Assembly: GCA_000934385.1 (NCBI GenBank)
Contig: KN880585.1
Location: forward strand, 1 to 57,903
Length of the DNA: 57,903 nt
Direction of reading: 5' to 3'
DNA from: Cylindrobasidium torrendii FP15055 ss-10
Taxonomy: Eukaryota > Basidiomycota > Agaricomycetes > Agaricales > Physalacriaceae
A program made the translations under genes and the position numbers. Under the pieces are notes generated by a model. The model did not search any database. It saw only the letters and a list, made by a program, of their open reading frames with translations, and was not told the origin of the DNA. Positions 45,187-56,096 of the stretch are shown here, one piece after another (the stretch's first letter is position 1; each line of letters begins with the position of its first letter).

Positions 45187-47022
45187 ATGAGCTTGTCAAT
45201 GCGTGGAAGGGGAGCAAGGTCCATCAATCTCGGAGACCGATCTAATAGTAACACAACGTTCTTTCCCTCTCTCTCCCACGGACAAGTTCATCTTTCTTAC
45301 CGCTACGCTCTCATTTCCAAGGCTGGTGTCGCCGAGGAGATGACCAGGCTCACCGACACATACGAGAACGCCTACACCGACTTCTATGGGTCTGGGACCC
45401 CGTGCATCCACAAGACGGGGCTGGCATGGCCTAAACGCAAAGGTATCGAGGAGCAGAAGTTAGTCCGTGCCGCTCGTCCTATCCACTACCACCGCATCGA
45501 GCCTACTTGGGGCTTGATTTCCTGGGCCATCGTTGCCGTCCTCAACGAGCTCCAGGTGGACTGGACCGCGATTAACCCCCTCGCATACGCCAACGCTGGG
45601 GAGGCGGCTCTCATCTGTGACTTTGTCATCACCATTGGAGTCAGACCCGGATCCCTTGCGTACGATGCTGCTGTGAGGGCTGCCGATGCCGTCGACAAGA
45701 TCCTCCGCGATGCCGGCTTTCCTGGGATCCAGGTTGCGCTCATCGAGTCCGTGTACCGTCGTCTAGGGATTGGCCCAAAGCTCATGAACTTCGACCCCCT
45801 CCTTGACTCTGTCTCTGGCCTTCGAAAGGCGTTCACGCACACTCTTGGTCTCTCCATTGCGCCCCTCGGATATCCTCACTTTGAAGGGACCGGAGGGCTG
45901 TTCTACCGCCTCAGCAGCGACGAGGGAGACAAGCGCGTTGCCTTCTCTACCTGCGCCCATGTCGCTCGTCCGCCGGCCCTCTTCAAGAATGAGACATACA
46001 CTCGCGAGAACGAGAGCCAGGCGAGAGAGGATATCGTTCTCCTCGGTACCGGCGCGTTCGAGGCTGCCGTCCGAGCTCTGACCAAGTTCATCGACGACCA
46101 GCGCCTGTCCGTCTTGAGTTGGGAAAAGCAGCGCGAGAGGCTTGGGGAACCGGTGGAGGGCGAGCCTGTCGCTGTGATCAAGAGACGGAAGGAGTTCACA
46201 GACTTGATTGACGCCGCCAAGAACAAGATTGAGGAGGCGAACGAGCTTCACTCCGAGGTTACAAAGTATCGTACCTCCGCTGCGGATCGTGTATTTGGCC
46301 ACGTCCTGCACTCTGAGAAGTTTGAGGTTGGTGTCGGCGAGCGCAAGTTCACCAACGACTGGAGTCTTGTATTGATGGACGAGGACAGGGTTGATTGGGA
46401 CAAGTTCCTCGGGAACATGCTTTACGTTGGTTCGTTCTTCTCTTCTTTTACTTTTTCTGCCTTGGCCTTTTCATCTTTGGCTGATGTGTGCCAATTCTTC
46501 ACATCCATAGGCGGGAATACGGGGACTAGTGTCGAGTGGGCAGACCTAATGTTCCCTCAGCCTCAGGACCGCGAGAAATACCAGGAGCCCGAGGACGACC
46601 TCATCCAGATCAAAGGCGTCGTCCCCGAGTCTGAGTTTCACGCTCCTCAGAATCTCGACATCCACAACGCAAAGACACTGCTCGCCGTCAAGAATGGCCG
46701 CACGACTGGCACTACTTTTGGTCGCGTCAACGGTTTGAAGTCGATTACTCGCCACTGCAACGATTATGGCATCTATGAGATTTCAGAGCAGTACGCCGTC
46801 CTTGGCTACGACACGTCCAGCCTCAAGAATGACAAGTTCTCCGACGCTGGAGACTCTGGCGCGATCGTCGTCGGCAGGGATGGGCGCCTCATTGGCGTTC
46901 TCACGGGCGGTGGAGGTCCAACTGATGAGACCGATATGACTTACATTACTCCATACTTCTGGCTCGAGCAGCGCATCAAGGAGAGGTTCCCCGACTGCTT
47001 CCTCTACCCCATTGCCAAGTAA
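45187..47022 (+). CDS. Trypsin-fold-like protein with GDSG motif, unknown function
   Basis: Two exons (45187-46429, 46511-47022) give about 584 aa. The intron at 46430-46510 is 81 nt, in frame and stop-free, so its retention would add 27 residues. The C-terminal half resembles a chymotrypsin fold: a possible His in FSTCAHVARP, a possible Asp in NDWSLVLMDED and a full serine motif SDAGDSGAIVVG followed by GVLTGGGG. A helical, lysine-rich insert (IKRRKEFTDLIDAAKNKIEE) separates the first two. The N-terminal 250 residues are conserved-looking (GTPCIHKTGLAWPKR) but unknown. Large families of such proteins occur in Agaricomycetes. The start is not certain; 45340 (MTRLTDTYENAY) is an alternative and an upstream exon is possible. 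Confidence 0.7.
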   Translation: MSLSMRGRGARSINLGDRSNSNTTFFPSLSHGQVHLSYRYALISKAGVAEEMTRLTDTYENAYTDFYGSGTPCIHKTGLAWPKRKGIEEQKLVRAARPIHYHRIEPTWGLISWAIVAVLNELQVDWTAINPLAYANAGEAALICDFVITIGVRPGSLAYDAAVRAADAVDKILRDAGFPGIQVALIESVYRRLGIGPKLMNFDPLLDSVSGLRKAFTHTLGLSIAPLGYPHFEGTGGLFYRLSSDEGDKRVAFSTCAHVARPPALFKNETYTRENESQAREDIVLLGTGAFEAAVRALTKFIDDQRLSVLSWEKQRERLGEPVEGEPVAVIKRRKEFTDLIDAAKNKIEEANELHSEVTKYRTSAADRVFGHVLHSEKFEVGVGERKFTNDWSLVLMDEDRVDWDKFLGNMLYVGSFFSSFTFSALAFSSLADVCQFFTSIGGNTGTSVEWADLMFPQPQDREKYQEPEDDLIQIKGVVPESEFHAPQNLDIHNAKTLLAVKNGRTTGTTFGRVNGLKSITRHCNDYGIYEISEQYAVLGYDTSSLKNDKFSDAGDSGAIVVGRDGRLIGVLTGGGGPTDETDMTYITPYFWLEQRIKERFPDCFLYPIAK

Positions 47023-47140
47023 GTTAGTGACTATGTATGAGAGTATACCAGTGTCAGGCAAGCACGTAAAGCCAAGCAATTTTTAGCTGCACAAATCGCG
47101 TTCTGGTGATCCCCTGTTGCGACAATGAACTAAGAATGTA

Positions 47141-47249
47141 ACAAATCTGTATTAGTCATCAAATGCACGTGAGCTGGCCATTCAAATCTCGCATGGGTGC
47201 CACGAGGGTTTGAAGGTTGATCCAAACCACCACGATCCCCATTGCCAGC
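47141..47249 (+). promoter_or_regulatory. Duplicated promoter segment, copy 1
   Basis: About 110 bp before the first F-box ATG are closely matched by 49181-49290 before the second. Both carry CACGTGAGCTGGCCATTCAA and CCACCACGATCCCCATTGCC. The CACGTG word is a known bHLH binding core. Confidence 0.55.
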
Positions 47250-48845
47250 ATGGTCAACTCCGACTCTTATCTGCTCCAACTACATAGGAAAGGACTCACT
47301 TTGACGGACGACTATGCCGCACAGCTAAAATCAACTATTCAAGAGCTAGAGAGTGAGGTCAATTTGCTCGAACGCCAAACTTCAGTATTCGAGGCCATTT
47401 GTCGGAACTTTCAGCGTACGCTAGCGGTCTCAAAGAGGGCGTTGGCTCTTCGTCGCGCGGTACTAGCACCTATTCACAGGCTACCCCACGAACTCCTTGT
47501 CGTGGTATTCCAGCACTGCATACCCCCGGATTACGACAATCGTGCACCTCTCGGTGATGACGTGCGCTGGACACTTTTGCGCGTCTGCAGGTCGTGGAAA
47601 TGTGTCCTCGAAGGAACCCCGACCCTATGGACAAATTTGGTTATTTCACCAGACTTCAGGCCATTGACGCAGCCACTCAAACTGTACCTGTCGCTTTCTG
47701 CCGAACACCCACTTTGGGTTACCATTGTCGAGCGCGACAGCGAATTAGCTTTCGAGGATAACTGGTCGTCTACCTTTTGGAAGGTGTTGACCTCCACTAT
47801 GCATCGATGGCAGCGTCTGCGCATTCATTGTGTTTCAACTCCAGTCGACGATATTGTCCAGTATCTCATGCCCCTTCACTTTCCGGCACTTGAGGAGGTC
47901 TACATAGAAGCAGCCACTATTGAAGCTGATCCCGACGAACCCCCTGCCGAAGGGCGGAGCTGGCTTAAAGATGCGCCATGCCTCAAACGTGCAATACTCT
48001 CCTTCGTAGAGGAACAGCCCGCGGCCTGGTATCCTTCATGCTTAACTCATATGTCCGCCGAACAACAGGATGGAGATATGCTGAAATCCGCATTTTCTTC
48101 ATTCCCTGACCTCCAAGAATTGTTTCTTCAGCGGGATGAGTACTCTGTGCCACGTCCTAGGTTCGGACCTATCCGTCACGACGCCCTCACATGCTTGCAC
48201 GCTTCTGGAATCACCCTCCAATATCTAACTCTTCCCTCCCTCAAATTTCTCACGATAGACGACTACGAAGACAGTGAAAGCGAAGAAAACAATGATATAT
48301 CATGGGCGGACATCTTGGCAGCCTTTATACGTCGGTCGGACTGCAGTCTCACAGATTTGCGCATCGTCAACCGGTTTATCCTCCAGGAGCGGCGTATGTA
48401 CACAGAGGTACTTCCTCTTATAGCGCCGACGCTTGTCATGTTGGACCTTGCTCTGCCTGAATACTCCGAAACCGAAGAAATCATCCGCTCTCTTGCTCGC
48501 ACGGAGTCGTCTCCCGGATCACTTCCATATCTCAAGCGCCTTGAGGTTTTGCCTCCCTATGAAAATGAGCATCAACATCATGATGGCATTGACTCCTTTG
48601 TGGGGACACTTACAGTAACCCTCATCTCTCTTCGCGATGTGAAACTGGCCGAACGGTGGCATGCTTCGGTGCTCAGGCAAGTGTCAGTTGACTCTCGAGA
48701 TGACCCTCTCGTTGTCAAATTGCGCATGGCTTGCCTGGATTCCCTCTTCTCCCAAGGTCTAGAGGTAATATATATGTGCTGGCGTGAGGCAGGTGGATGT
48801 GAGTTAGAAGATTGGCATGTTTGGTCTGATCGAATAAGGACATGA
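47250..48845 (+). CDS. F-box protein, tandem copy 1
   Basis: A single exon gives 531 aa. Residues 15-50 form a short coiled coil (AAQLKSTIQELESEVNLLER). The F-box lies near 80-120 (PIHRLPHELLVVVFQHCIP, then LLRVCRSWKCVLEGTPTLW). The rest is a leucine-rich, repeat-like region (LPSLKFLTIDD, SLPYLKRLEVLPP), as in substrate-binding parts of fungal F-box proteins. It should join SKP1 and cullin-1 to mark proteins with ubiquitin; the target is unknown. The open frame extends 33 nt upstream but the first ATG is at 47250, matching copy 2. Confidence 0.85.
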   Translation: MVNSDSYLLQLHRKGLTLTDDYAAQLKSTIQELESEVNLLERQTSVFEAICRNFQRTLAVSKRALALRRAVLAPIHRLPHELLVVVFQHCIPPDYDNRAPLGDDVRWTLLRVCRSWKCVLEGTPTLWTNLVISPDFRPLTQPLKLYLSLSAEHPLWVTIVERDSELAFEDNWSSTFWKVLTSTMHRWQRLRIHCVSTPVDDIVQYLMPLHFPALEEVYIEAATIEADPDEPPAEGRSWLKDAPCLKRAILSFVEEQPAAWYPSCLTHMSAEQQDGDMLKSAFSSFPDLQELFLQRDEYSVPRPRFGPIRHDALTCLHASGITLQYLTLPSLKFLTIDDYEDSESEENNDISWADILAAFIRRSDCSLTDLRIVNRFILQERRMYTEVLPLIAPTLVMLDLALPEYSETEEIIRSLARTESSPGSLPYLKRLEVLPPYENEHQHHDGIDSFVGTLTVTLISLRDVKLAERWHASVLRQVSVDSRDDPLVVKLRMACLDSLFSQGLEVIYMCWREAGGCELEDWHVWSDRIRT

Positions 48846-49290
48846 ATCTAACGTATAATGTATCAATACCTATGGTGGAATTTTGACTAGTATGCACTTC
48901 TTTTTGGCAGACTCTGTTGATACTATCTAGCGAGATTGGCCTACGTCTTAGAGAAATAATCGGCCCGATGCACCAAAGGGCGAGCATAGGTAGGACTGCA
49001 ACTACTTATTGTAAAGATCCAGGTTTTCTGGACGTGTTCACTGGGGACGCTGCACGCAGTCGAGTTGTGGGGCTGTTATATGCAGTCTTCTGTAGCGCAT
49101 CCAAAATTCGGCCTAAGGGAAGTCATTGCCTGGCGGATTAAAGCCGCAAGGTTATTAGAAACAATGGTTTGAAAGAGGGAGCAAATTGGCATTAGTCAAC
49201 GAAGGCACGTGAGCTGGCCATTCAAACTTCGCATGGATGCCACGAGGGCTCAAAGGCTGATCCCAAACCACCACGATCCCCATTGCCAGC
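48846..49290. other. Spacer between the two F-box genes
   Basis: This holds the 3' end of copy 1 and, from about 49181, the duplicated promoter segment of copy 2. A 74-residue frame at 48917 has no support. Confidence 0.4.
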
Positions 49291-50871
49291 ATGGTCAATT
49301 CCGACTCTTATGTGATCCAGCTACACAGGAAAGAACTCGCTTTGACGGACGACTATGCAGCACAGCTAAAATCGACTATTCAAGAGCTAGAGAGCGAAGT
49401 CGATTCGCTTGAACGCCAAATTGCGGTATTTGAGGCGATATGTCGCAACCTCCACCGAACGCTCGCGATTCCGAAGAGGGCACTGGCCACCTGCCGCGCA
49501 GTACTATCGCCAATTCACAGGCTGCCTCAAGAACTTCTTGTCGCGGTATTCCAACACTGCATAACCCCAGACTACGACAATGCCTCTCTCGGCGATGATA
49601 TGCGCTGGGTACTTTTGCGCGTCTGCAGGTCGTGGAAACGTGTCCTCGAAGGAATGCCGACCATGTGGACGAATCTGGTCATTTCCCCAGATACTAGGTC
49701 AATGACTCAGGCGCTCGAATTATACTTGTTGTTTTCAGCTCAGCACCCACTTTGGGTCACCATTCACGAGGACGAAGACAAACTCCAGTTTCGGGACAAT
49801 TGGTGCCCTGCTTTTTGGGAGGCGTTGTCCTCAACTACGCATCGATGGGAGCGTCTACAGATCCGTTGTGAATCGACTCCGGTTGACGATATTATCATGC
49901 ACCTTATGCCCCTCGAGCTTCCGATACTCGAGGAGGTCTACGTGGATACAGGGACCAGTGATGCTGATCCTGGTGAACCATCTGGCCAGGAGCGGAGCTG
50001 GTTCAGACATGCGCCGCGTCTCAGACGCGTGATGCTTTACTTTGCAGGGGAGCGGTCCTATGCGTGGTACCCTCCATCGCTGACCCATATGTGCTCCCGG
50101 CTTGAAGGCGACGGAAGTGCGCTGGAGTACGCCCTTTCGTTTCCAAACCTCCAAGAATTGAGCTTCGCGCACGAAGACTACATCATGCCTCTGCGGAGTC
50201 TCCGTCACAACGGCCTCACCTATCTTTGCGCTTCAAATGACACTCTCCGATACCTAACCCTGCCTTCTCTCAAATGCCTCGCTATGGCAGACGACGGACC
50301 CCACTCTCCCGGTTCATGGGCCGAAGATATGACGACCTTCATACATCGATCGAAATGCCGTCTCACAAACCTGCGCTTACTAGCATCATCTATCCTCCAC
50401 GTGAAGCATACATACACAGAGCTACTTCCCCTCTTAGCCCCAACACTTGAAATGTTAAGCCTTGTCTCTGACGGTCCATCTCACTCCGATGCCGAGAAGA
50501 TCATCCGCTCCCTCACTCGCACGGAATCGTCTCCCGGCTGTCTGCCACATCTCAAGCACCTCGGAGTGTTCCTTCACTCTCAACATGTCAAAGAATATCC
50601 TGACTGCGCTAACTCGTTCGTGGATACGCTCACCGCGGCGCTCATCTCTCTTCGCGATGAGCATCTTGCCAACCAGTGGGACGCTCCGTTGTTGATGCAG
50701 GTGACAGTTAACTCCCAAAATGATCCTCTTGTCACCAAGATGCGCATGTCCTGCTTGGATTCTCTCTTTTCTCGTGGTCTGGAGGTAGCATACGGGCGTG
50801 ACCGTGCGATAGGTGACCGGACGTTAACTCTGGATTGGAATACGACATGGTATGATACAATTAGGAAATGA
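49291..50871 (+). CDS. F-box protein, tandem copy 2
   Basis: A single exon gives 526 aa. Copy 2 matches copy 1 over its whole length. The first 130 residues are nearly the same (LTDDYAAQLKSTIQELESEV, PIHRLPQELLVAVFQHCI), while the leucine-rich half is more diverged, with several small length changes. Both frames are intact, so both copies are probably active. The stronger change in the substrate-binding half suggests the copies recognise different targets. Confidence 0.85.
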   Translation: MVNSDSYVIQLHRKELALTDDYAAQLKSTIQELESEVDSLERQIAVFEAICRNLHRTLAIPKRALATCRAVLSPIHRLPQELLVAVFQHCITPDYDNASLGDDMRWVLLRVCRSWKRVLEGMPTMWTNLVISPDTRSMTQALELYLLFSAQHPLWVTIHEDEDKLQFRDNWCPAFWEALSSTTHRWERLQIRCESTPVDDIIMHLMPLELPILEEVYVDTGTSDADPGEPSGQERSWFRHAPRLRRVMLYFAGERSYAWYPPSLTHMCSRLEGDGSALEYALSFPNLQELSFAHEDYIMPLRSLRHNGLTYLCASNDTLRYLTLPSLKCLAMADDGPHSPGSWAEDMTTFIHRSKCRLTNLRLLASSILHVKHTYTELLPLLAPTLEMLSLVSDGPSHSDAEKIIRSLTRTESSPGCLPHLKHLGVFLHSQHVKEYPDCANSFVDTLTAALISLRDEHLANQWDAPLLMQVTVNSQNDPLVTKMRMSCLDSLFSRGLEVAYGRDRAIGDRTLTLDWNTTWYDTIRK

Positions 50872-51441
50872 TAATGTGCAATCGGATTGCTGGCCTATCA
50901 CGCCATGGATCTCCTGGCTCACAATCAAAAGATTGAAGAAGTTTCCAGTATCAGACACAGCTGAGCAACCATTCTTGTAGGTCGGTGAGAAAACCGACTA
51001 TCGTGACGCGTTGGGAAGGTTTCTGGATCGAGCGCGCACGAAGGGGAGAAGTCAACGACGACCCCCATGTCGTGCCTCTTGGAAAGGTTAATCATCTGTT
51101 CTGAAGGGTGTGTACGTGCATTTCGGAGTCGCTCATTTATGGGTCTGAGGAACGGTGAGTGTTAGCATTGAATGTTGGATGTTAATCCAGTGCCAAAGGA
51201 AGGAGCGATTAGGATCGTGATCGTTTGGGATCAAGTTGAATAACCTTCGAACCCCCGTGGCACATACGCGAAGTTCGAATGACCCCGAGTGTCTTTGATG
51301 ACGGGTTTCTACCTCAAAATCACAACAAGAAGCAACAATAATTTATACGATAGGAATGCATATGCTTCAATCCCCTCGCACCATAAGGATGAAGCGCTGC
51401 GTCGCTGAAATCTGGGAACATGGGGGAAATATAACATTCGT
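50872..51441. other. Intergenic region of a convergent pair
   Basis: This lies between the F-box copy 2 stop and the stop of RRM gene C. Only short frames occur, and no gene is seen. Confidence 0.4.
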
Positions 51442-52552
51442 TTAAGACTCCACTACTGGGTCGAACGATACCGACGCGCCGACCAATCCATAGCCTACCC
51501 ATAACCCCCGCGTTGTCTGCTCTCCGTTGCCCCTTCGACTCACCGATGGCCCTCGCTTGGTAGCTGTTACCACGGCATTGGCAGCGTCCTGGTTAGCCAT
51601 ATCGACAAAGGCGGTGCCCCGACAGTCCCCAGAATCCTCCCATCGATTAATCTGCGGGCGAAGGCGTTAGCGGAAAGCGGAATGTATGAGAGATGCTGGG
51701 TGAAACAGAAGGAGCACGCACCCGTACTTCGAGGACTTCCCCAAATGCCGCAAGAGCATCGTGTATTTGCGCATCTGTCACATTTCTCGCGAGATCCCAC
51801 AATCTTACGGTCACACGGGGCTCTGCTGAGCGCAGTAAGCGTTTATGAGGGTTCCAGGGATGTTGGGGGCGGGGATTCGATAGGAACAAAGACGTACAGG
51901 TCTTTGATTTTATGCTCTTGCCTGACACTGCCTGTACTAGTATGGTGTGGCTTTTATGACCTGCAGGGATGGTATAGGGCCTCTTTTGATGCTCCTCGAG
52001 GACTTGGCGGGCGTGGTCTGGGCTAGTGAAGGTAATAAAGGCGAAGCGTGGTTGCGCTGCATTTCAATGAGTGGAAGGAGGGTATGTGTTTGAAGCTATG
52101 ATGGACGTACTGCGCTTCACAGTGACAGGGTTCCCATGCAGACTGAACATCGCCTCCAGCGTCTTGGTCTCCACGCTTTGTGGTAAATTCCCTATAAACA
52201 GCTGCTCTTCTGGCCGGGGCAACCGCGCGCGCTGACGTCTGGGGGGCTTGAGCTCCTGCTCTTTTATTCCAGTCTCCATGAATCCAGCGCCGTTCCCTGC
52301 TGTCGGCATGGAGAGCTTGAACCTCCCATGTTCGTCAAATTGGATGTCCGGTTCGATAAAGTCGATTTTCGGGCGTCGCCTTGCGCTCGAGCCCGGTTGA
52401 ACGTCCTTTGGCTGGGTTCGACGTGGTTGTTGGGGTATCGGAGCATCATCGCCGAGGAATCCAAAGTCAGCTTTGGCACTGGCTGTGGTATGGATTCGAG
52501 CAATAGCACGAGTAGCCTGTGAGCGGGATAGGCGGAATGCTGAGCCTAACAT
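51442..52552 (-). CDS. Two-RRM RNA-binding protein, probably mitochondrial (C)
   Basis: Four exons (52552-52111, 52056-51898, 51825-51722, 51651-51442) give 304 aa. The start MLGSAFRLSRSQATRAIARI is a typical mitochondrial presequence. RRM1 (about 117-190) begins EQLFIGNLPQSVETKTLEAM with RNP1 PRFAFITF. RRM2 (about 202-270) begins PRVTVRLWDLARNVTDAQI with CRGTAFVDMAN. In the second intron the first CAG must be used, since the next would create a stop. The frame is open for another 47 codons upstream, but the presequence fixes the start. It is divergent from NSE3. Confidence 0.75.
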
Positions 52553-52897
52553 CGCGGAGACCAGAAGACCGTAGGGCGAAATAACAAAGCCCGAGTTTAT
52601 GAAGAGGTGGGGAATCTCGAATGGGAATCCCAAATTTGCCGTAGTGGTCGCGTAAAGCAAAGCCTGGCAGGCATGATCGCGCTTTCGTCTCACGTGCCAT
52701 CGGCTCCGTGACTGATGTGACGTATCGCGTTTTTGTAACTGCCCACCATCTCAAACAGCTCCTCTTCCTGAATCCACTCCTTGTCATTTCTTTTGCCTCG
52801 TCAACTGAAAGCAATAGGCTTGATAAATCATCGTTTTCTGTTCGCGAACTGCTCTGAGCGTCGATATCCAAGCGCATAACCACCGCGCAAACTCGAA
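52553..52897. promoter_or_regulatory. Divergent promoter between RRM gene C and NSE3
   Basis: The two starts are 345 nt apart and point away from each other. I see no clear TATA box. Confidence 0.4.
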
Positions 52898-54130
52898 ATG
52901 GCACCCCGCAAGTCACGTCGCGCTCAAACAGAGTCAGAAGAGGAAGAGGATATGGATATGGATGTAGATGAGGGCCCATCTCAGAACGGGAATGGTGGTC
53001 ATGCAGCCGATGTACGCCTTTGCATTCACATTCCATCCTACCCCACCCCCACTAGACGCGTCTTGCTCTGTTTTTCGCGTCAAATGTTCCACTGCGTCGC
53101 GCTTCCTCTGCTCTACGCTATCCGGATACCAATTTGCATTATTCCCGCGTAAGAAGAACGCGTTTTCATTGTACCTACAGGAAAACTATCGGCGGGCGAA
53201 TCAGCTTGTGCGCCTAGCACTGTTCCAAGAACACAAACGGCTCCCTCTCAGGCGCGAGGACGCGTCGAAACGCGTCATGACCGGTGGAGGGAGCAAGAAC
53301 TTTAAGGCCGTCTTCGACATTGCACAGACGATACTTGGCCGCTCTTTTGGGATGGAATTAGTTCCTCTGCTGGAGGTCAGCGCGGAGAAGTCTGCCGAGG
53401 ATGACGCGAAAAAAGCCACAGGTGCGTCCTGATATCTCTCCCCTTACCCTCTCTCAAGCTGACGGTCTCCAGGCGATCTCTCAAAGTACAAATCCTGGAT
53501 GCTGCGTTCAAAGCTTAATGCGAAGCTCATCGAGGCGGCGATGGAACTCGACGACGCCATCATCACTGAAGAGCAGAAAGAGCGGAGCGACGGCGAGGAG
53601 GCAGATACCACAGGCGGCTCTATCATCAAATGGGATGACCTCGCTTCCGCGGGCTCGCTCTACGTGATCCTTTCTCTCATTCTGGTGTGCGGACGGACAG
53701 TAGGGGACGGTGCGCTCATTGTCTTCCCCTCGTTTCTCCTGTCGTACTCAATCAATGGACAGCGGAATTGCGCTCATACCTGAAGAAGCTGAAGCTGCAG
53801 GACGTTCATATGCCCGCGTCCTCGACGACGCCGACGGTGCCGCTAGACACCTACCTCCAGCACATGATGCGGCAGGGCTACATCGAGCGCGTGCTCATCG
53901 GCGACGCCAAGAAAGGCAAGGGCAAGAAGGTCGGGAACAACAAGCGGATACGCGGCGACGAGGATGGTGCTCAGCAGTACGAATGGAAGTGGGGGCCCCG
54001 TGCACAGGCGGAAGTTGGTGAGAAGATGATAGGAACCTTCATCGCGAAGTTCATGGTCGATGGCAACACCGAGGCCGAGAGTAGGATGCTGGACGGAGTA
54101 GGCAAAGCGGCTGGTGGTGGCTTGCGCTAG
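52898..54130 (+). CDS. NSE3: SMC5-SMC6 complex subunit NSE3 (MAGE domain)
   Basis: Four exons (52898-53011, 53181-53421, 53473-53709, 53763-54130) give 319 aa. NSE3 binds the NSE1 RING subunit and DNA in the SMC5/6 complex, which acts in recombination repair and replication in the nucleus. The N-terminus is basic then acidic (SEEEEDMDMDVDEG). The MAGE homology region (about 40-300) shows NYRRANQLVRLALFQEHKR, VFDIAQTILGRSFGMELV, GDLSKYKSWMLRS, SLYVILSLILVCGRTVGD, ELRSYLKKLKL and TYLQHMMRQGYIERV. The first intron is long for this window (169 nt). Confidence 0.9.
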
Positions 54131-54522
54131 GACGGCGGCACGTTCTAATTTATTCTTGCTTGCTATATACTACGACTTCGCCTTATTGCTTTGTTGTATC
54201 TTATTTCTGTCTGTGATTATGTTTGTACTTGCGAATAATTATCTTGTGTCTTCCTTTGTCTTTATTATGTAATTGCGACCACAGTCTTCGGTGCGTGGAC
54301 CTCTGTGAAGTTTGAATCATCGTTTTCGTTTGCAGAATGCTGCGAGAATCATGGAATGCACAGTTACTCCTTTGGAAGTTTTTCTGACGAAAGCCTCGTA
54401 CAGGTGGATACCATATAGACGTATGTAGGTCTGTTTACCCTAAACGCTTTCAGACTCCGTGATACTGGGACAAGAAGGAACTTCATTTCTTCGTACACAC
54501 TTTCTCTTACAACAGGAGACCA
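54131..54522. other. 3' intergenic region of a convergent pair
   Basis: This holds the 3' ends of NSE3 and of the first unknown-family gene. It is T-rich after 54150. No gene is seen. Confidence 0.4.
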
Positions 54523-55452
54523 CTACACAATAGGAGAGATACTCGTCTTCACAAACGGCATGATGCGCTTCTTAACCCCCGTCTTGATTCCTTCGTACAC
54601 TTTCTGCGTGAGAACCGCTTTGATATAACCTGCACGAACACATTCACGTCAGATCACCGCACGATTTATCCTTGAGGAGTAAAAGGCGCTCACGGATGTT
54701 CAGATCGAGTTTCTTCATCTGATGTGCAAAAAGAACGTCCTCGATGTCTTTCTCGGATTTGTAGGAGCAGACGATAGTGTGGAACGTCAGCTCTTTCTCG
54801 CTGAGTCTGCCATTAGCATCTTAGAAACGGAAGGGGAAAGCGGCGTACATCGAAGAAAACCAGCCGACCTGGAAAAGGGCTTCCTTGTTGTCTTTGGAAC
54901 GGGCGGCGGTGTTGAAGGTGTCGATGAGATCCGGGCTGGCACCGGCCAGGCCAAGGACGGTGCGCGCAACGACAGAGGAGAACGCGGCGTCCACAGATCC
55001 TCGCATGCTCCAGTCGACGATGTCGGCTGCGATAGGCCCTGGTACGTCGTGGACCATCGATTCCGACCTGCTCATACGCGTGAGCCATGTTCTGACTAGT
55101 GAATGTGGAGAGGAAAGACTGACTGCTCTGTTCTAGTAACCCATCCCATAGTATTCAGGAGTTTTTCGTAGCTCTCCAACCATCCTTCGATGCCGTCTCC
55201 GGAGGTGGCATTGGCAGCGAGCTGCGCGAAGAGAGTCGAGTGCAAAGAATCGATCTAGAGGCTTGTTAGACGGTGGAAACTGCACGCTCACTGCTGGCTT
55301 ACAGTCTCGTCGGCGCCAAGATCCCTATGCCAGAACAAAGCGCGAGAAGAGACATGGCTGGCTGCCTTGAGGTCGGGAATGCCGTCCTTGTCGACTAAAT
55401 GTCCTCCCTCTGTCGGTTCGGAAGAAAGCTGGATGTTGGCTACTGCGTCCAT
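54523..55452 (-). CDS. Unknown-family protein, divergent pair member 1
   Basis: Five exons (55452-55303, 55254-55124, 55067-54849,54806-54694, 54629-54523) give 239 aa. No known domain is recognised. Shared with member 2: a first helix with LFAQ (STLFAQLAANA), then YEKLLNTMGW, then a segment beginning SVDAAFSSVVART with a polar DNKEALFQ, then a stretch EKELTFHTIVCSYKSEKDIE, and a basic last helix (YIKAVLTQKVYEGIKTGVKK). The protein is soluble, with no signal peptide or membrane helix. The mix of helices plus one region of alternating polar and non-polar residues (LTFHTIVCSYKS) could suit a membrane-active or self-assembling fold, but this is only a guess. Confidence 0.7.
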
Positions 55453-56096
55453 GGATGTAGTGTGAGTGCAAGGAGCGATGAGGGAAAATATCTGAGTCCA
55501 TGAGGTCCATTCCTACGAGCATGTCCAGGAATGGAAGTTGCATCCCTAGCAGTCAGAATCTCCACCGTTCTGGCCATGAGGCCTTTCCGTTGTGTCCTCA
55601 CCGGAGAAGAAATCATTCATCAAGGCTTTGCGCGATATTGAATGACGAGGGCAACTGACATCCTGGGGTGAAGAATGAAAGATACGTTGGAGCTTTGCTG
55701 TGTCGATGGAGTGCGCAGGAAAGCAGGAAAAGCCACGGGAACAACGTTAGACGGGCGTGACACAGGTTTTGGGTCAGATTCGTTCCCTCTGTCTGTACCG
55801 CAGGGCATTTTTGGCTGGCTAGAAGCACCAGTGTCGAGTAAATTCCGCTCAGCAGCCCCGGAGTCGGTTGCACCGATGTCCTGCAGCCGGCGAGCTACCT
55901 GTCAATCTGTCATAATGGAGCTGATTTTCTCCTTCAAGGGTCGGGCATGAATGTACTCCGCCTTTCCCCATCGTCAAAGTCAGCTCTCAGCCCTTGCTTC
56001 TTCTCTCTACTACGCAAAACACTGAGGGTATAAAAGCCAGGATGAAAAACCAGTGGGAGCCAGTCTACTTTGACAATCCTCTGAGCTATTACTACC
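55453..56096. promoter_or_regulatory. Shared upstream region of the divergent unknown pair
   Basis: The two related genes start 645 nt apart and point away from each other. Frames of 86-91 residues occur on both strands but have no splice support. Confidence 0.45.
56029..56035 (+). promoter_or_regulatory. TATA box of divergent pair member 2
   Basis: TATAAAA lies 62 nt before the ATG at 56097, in a good position for a strong promoter. Confidence 0.6.
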
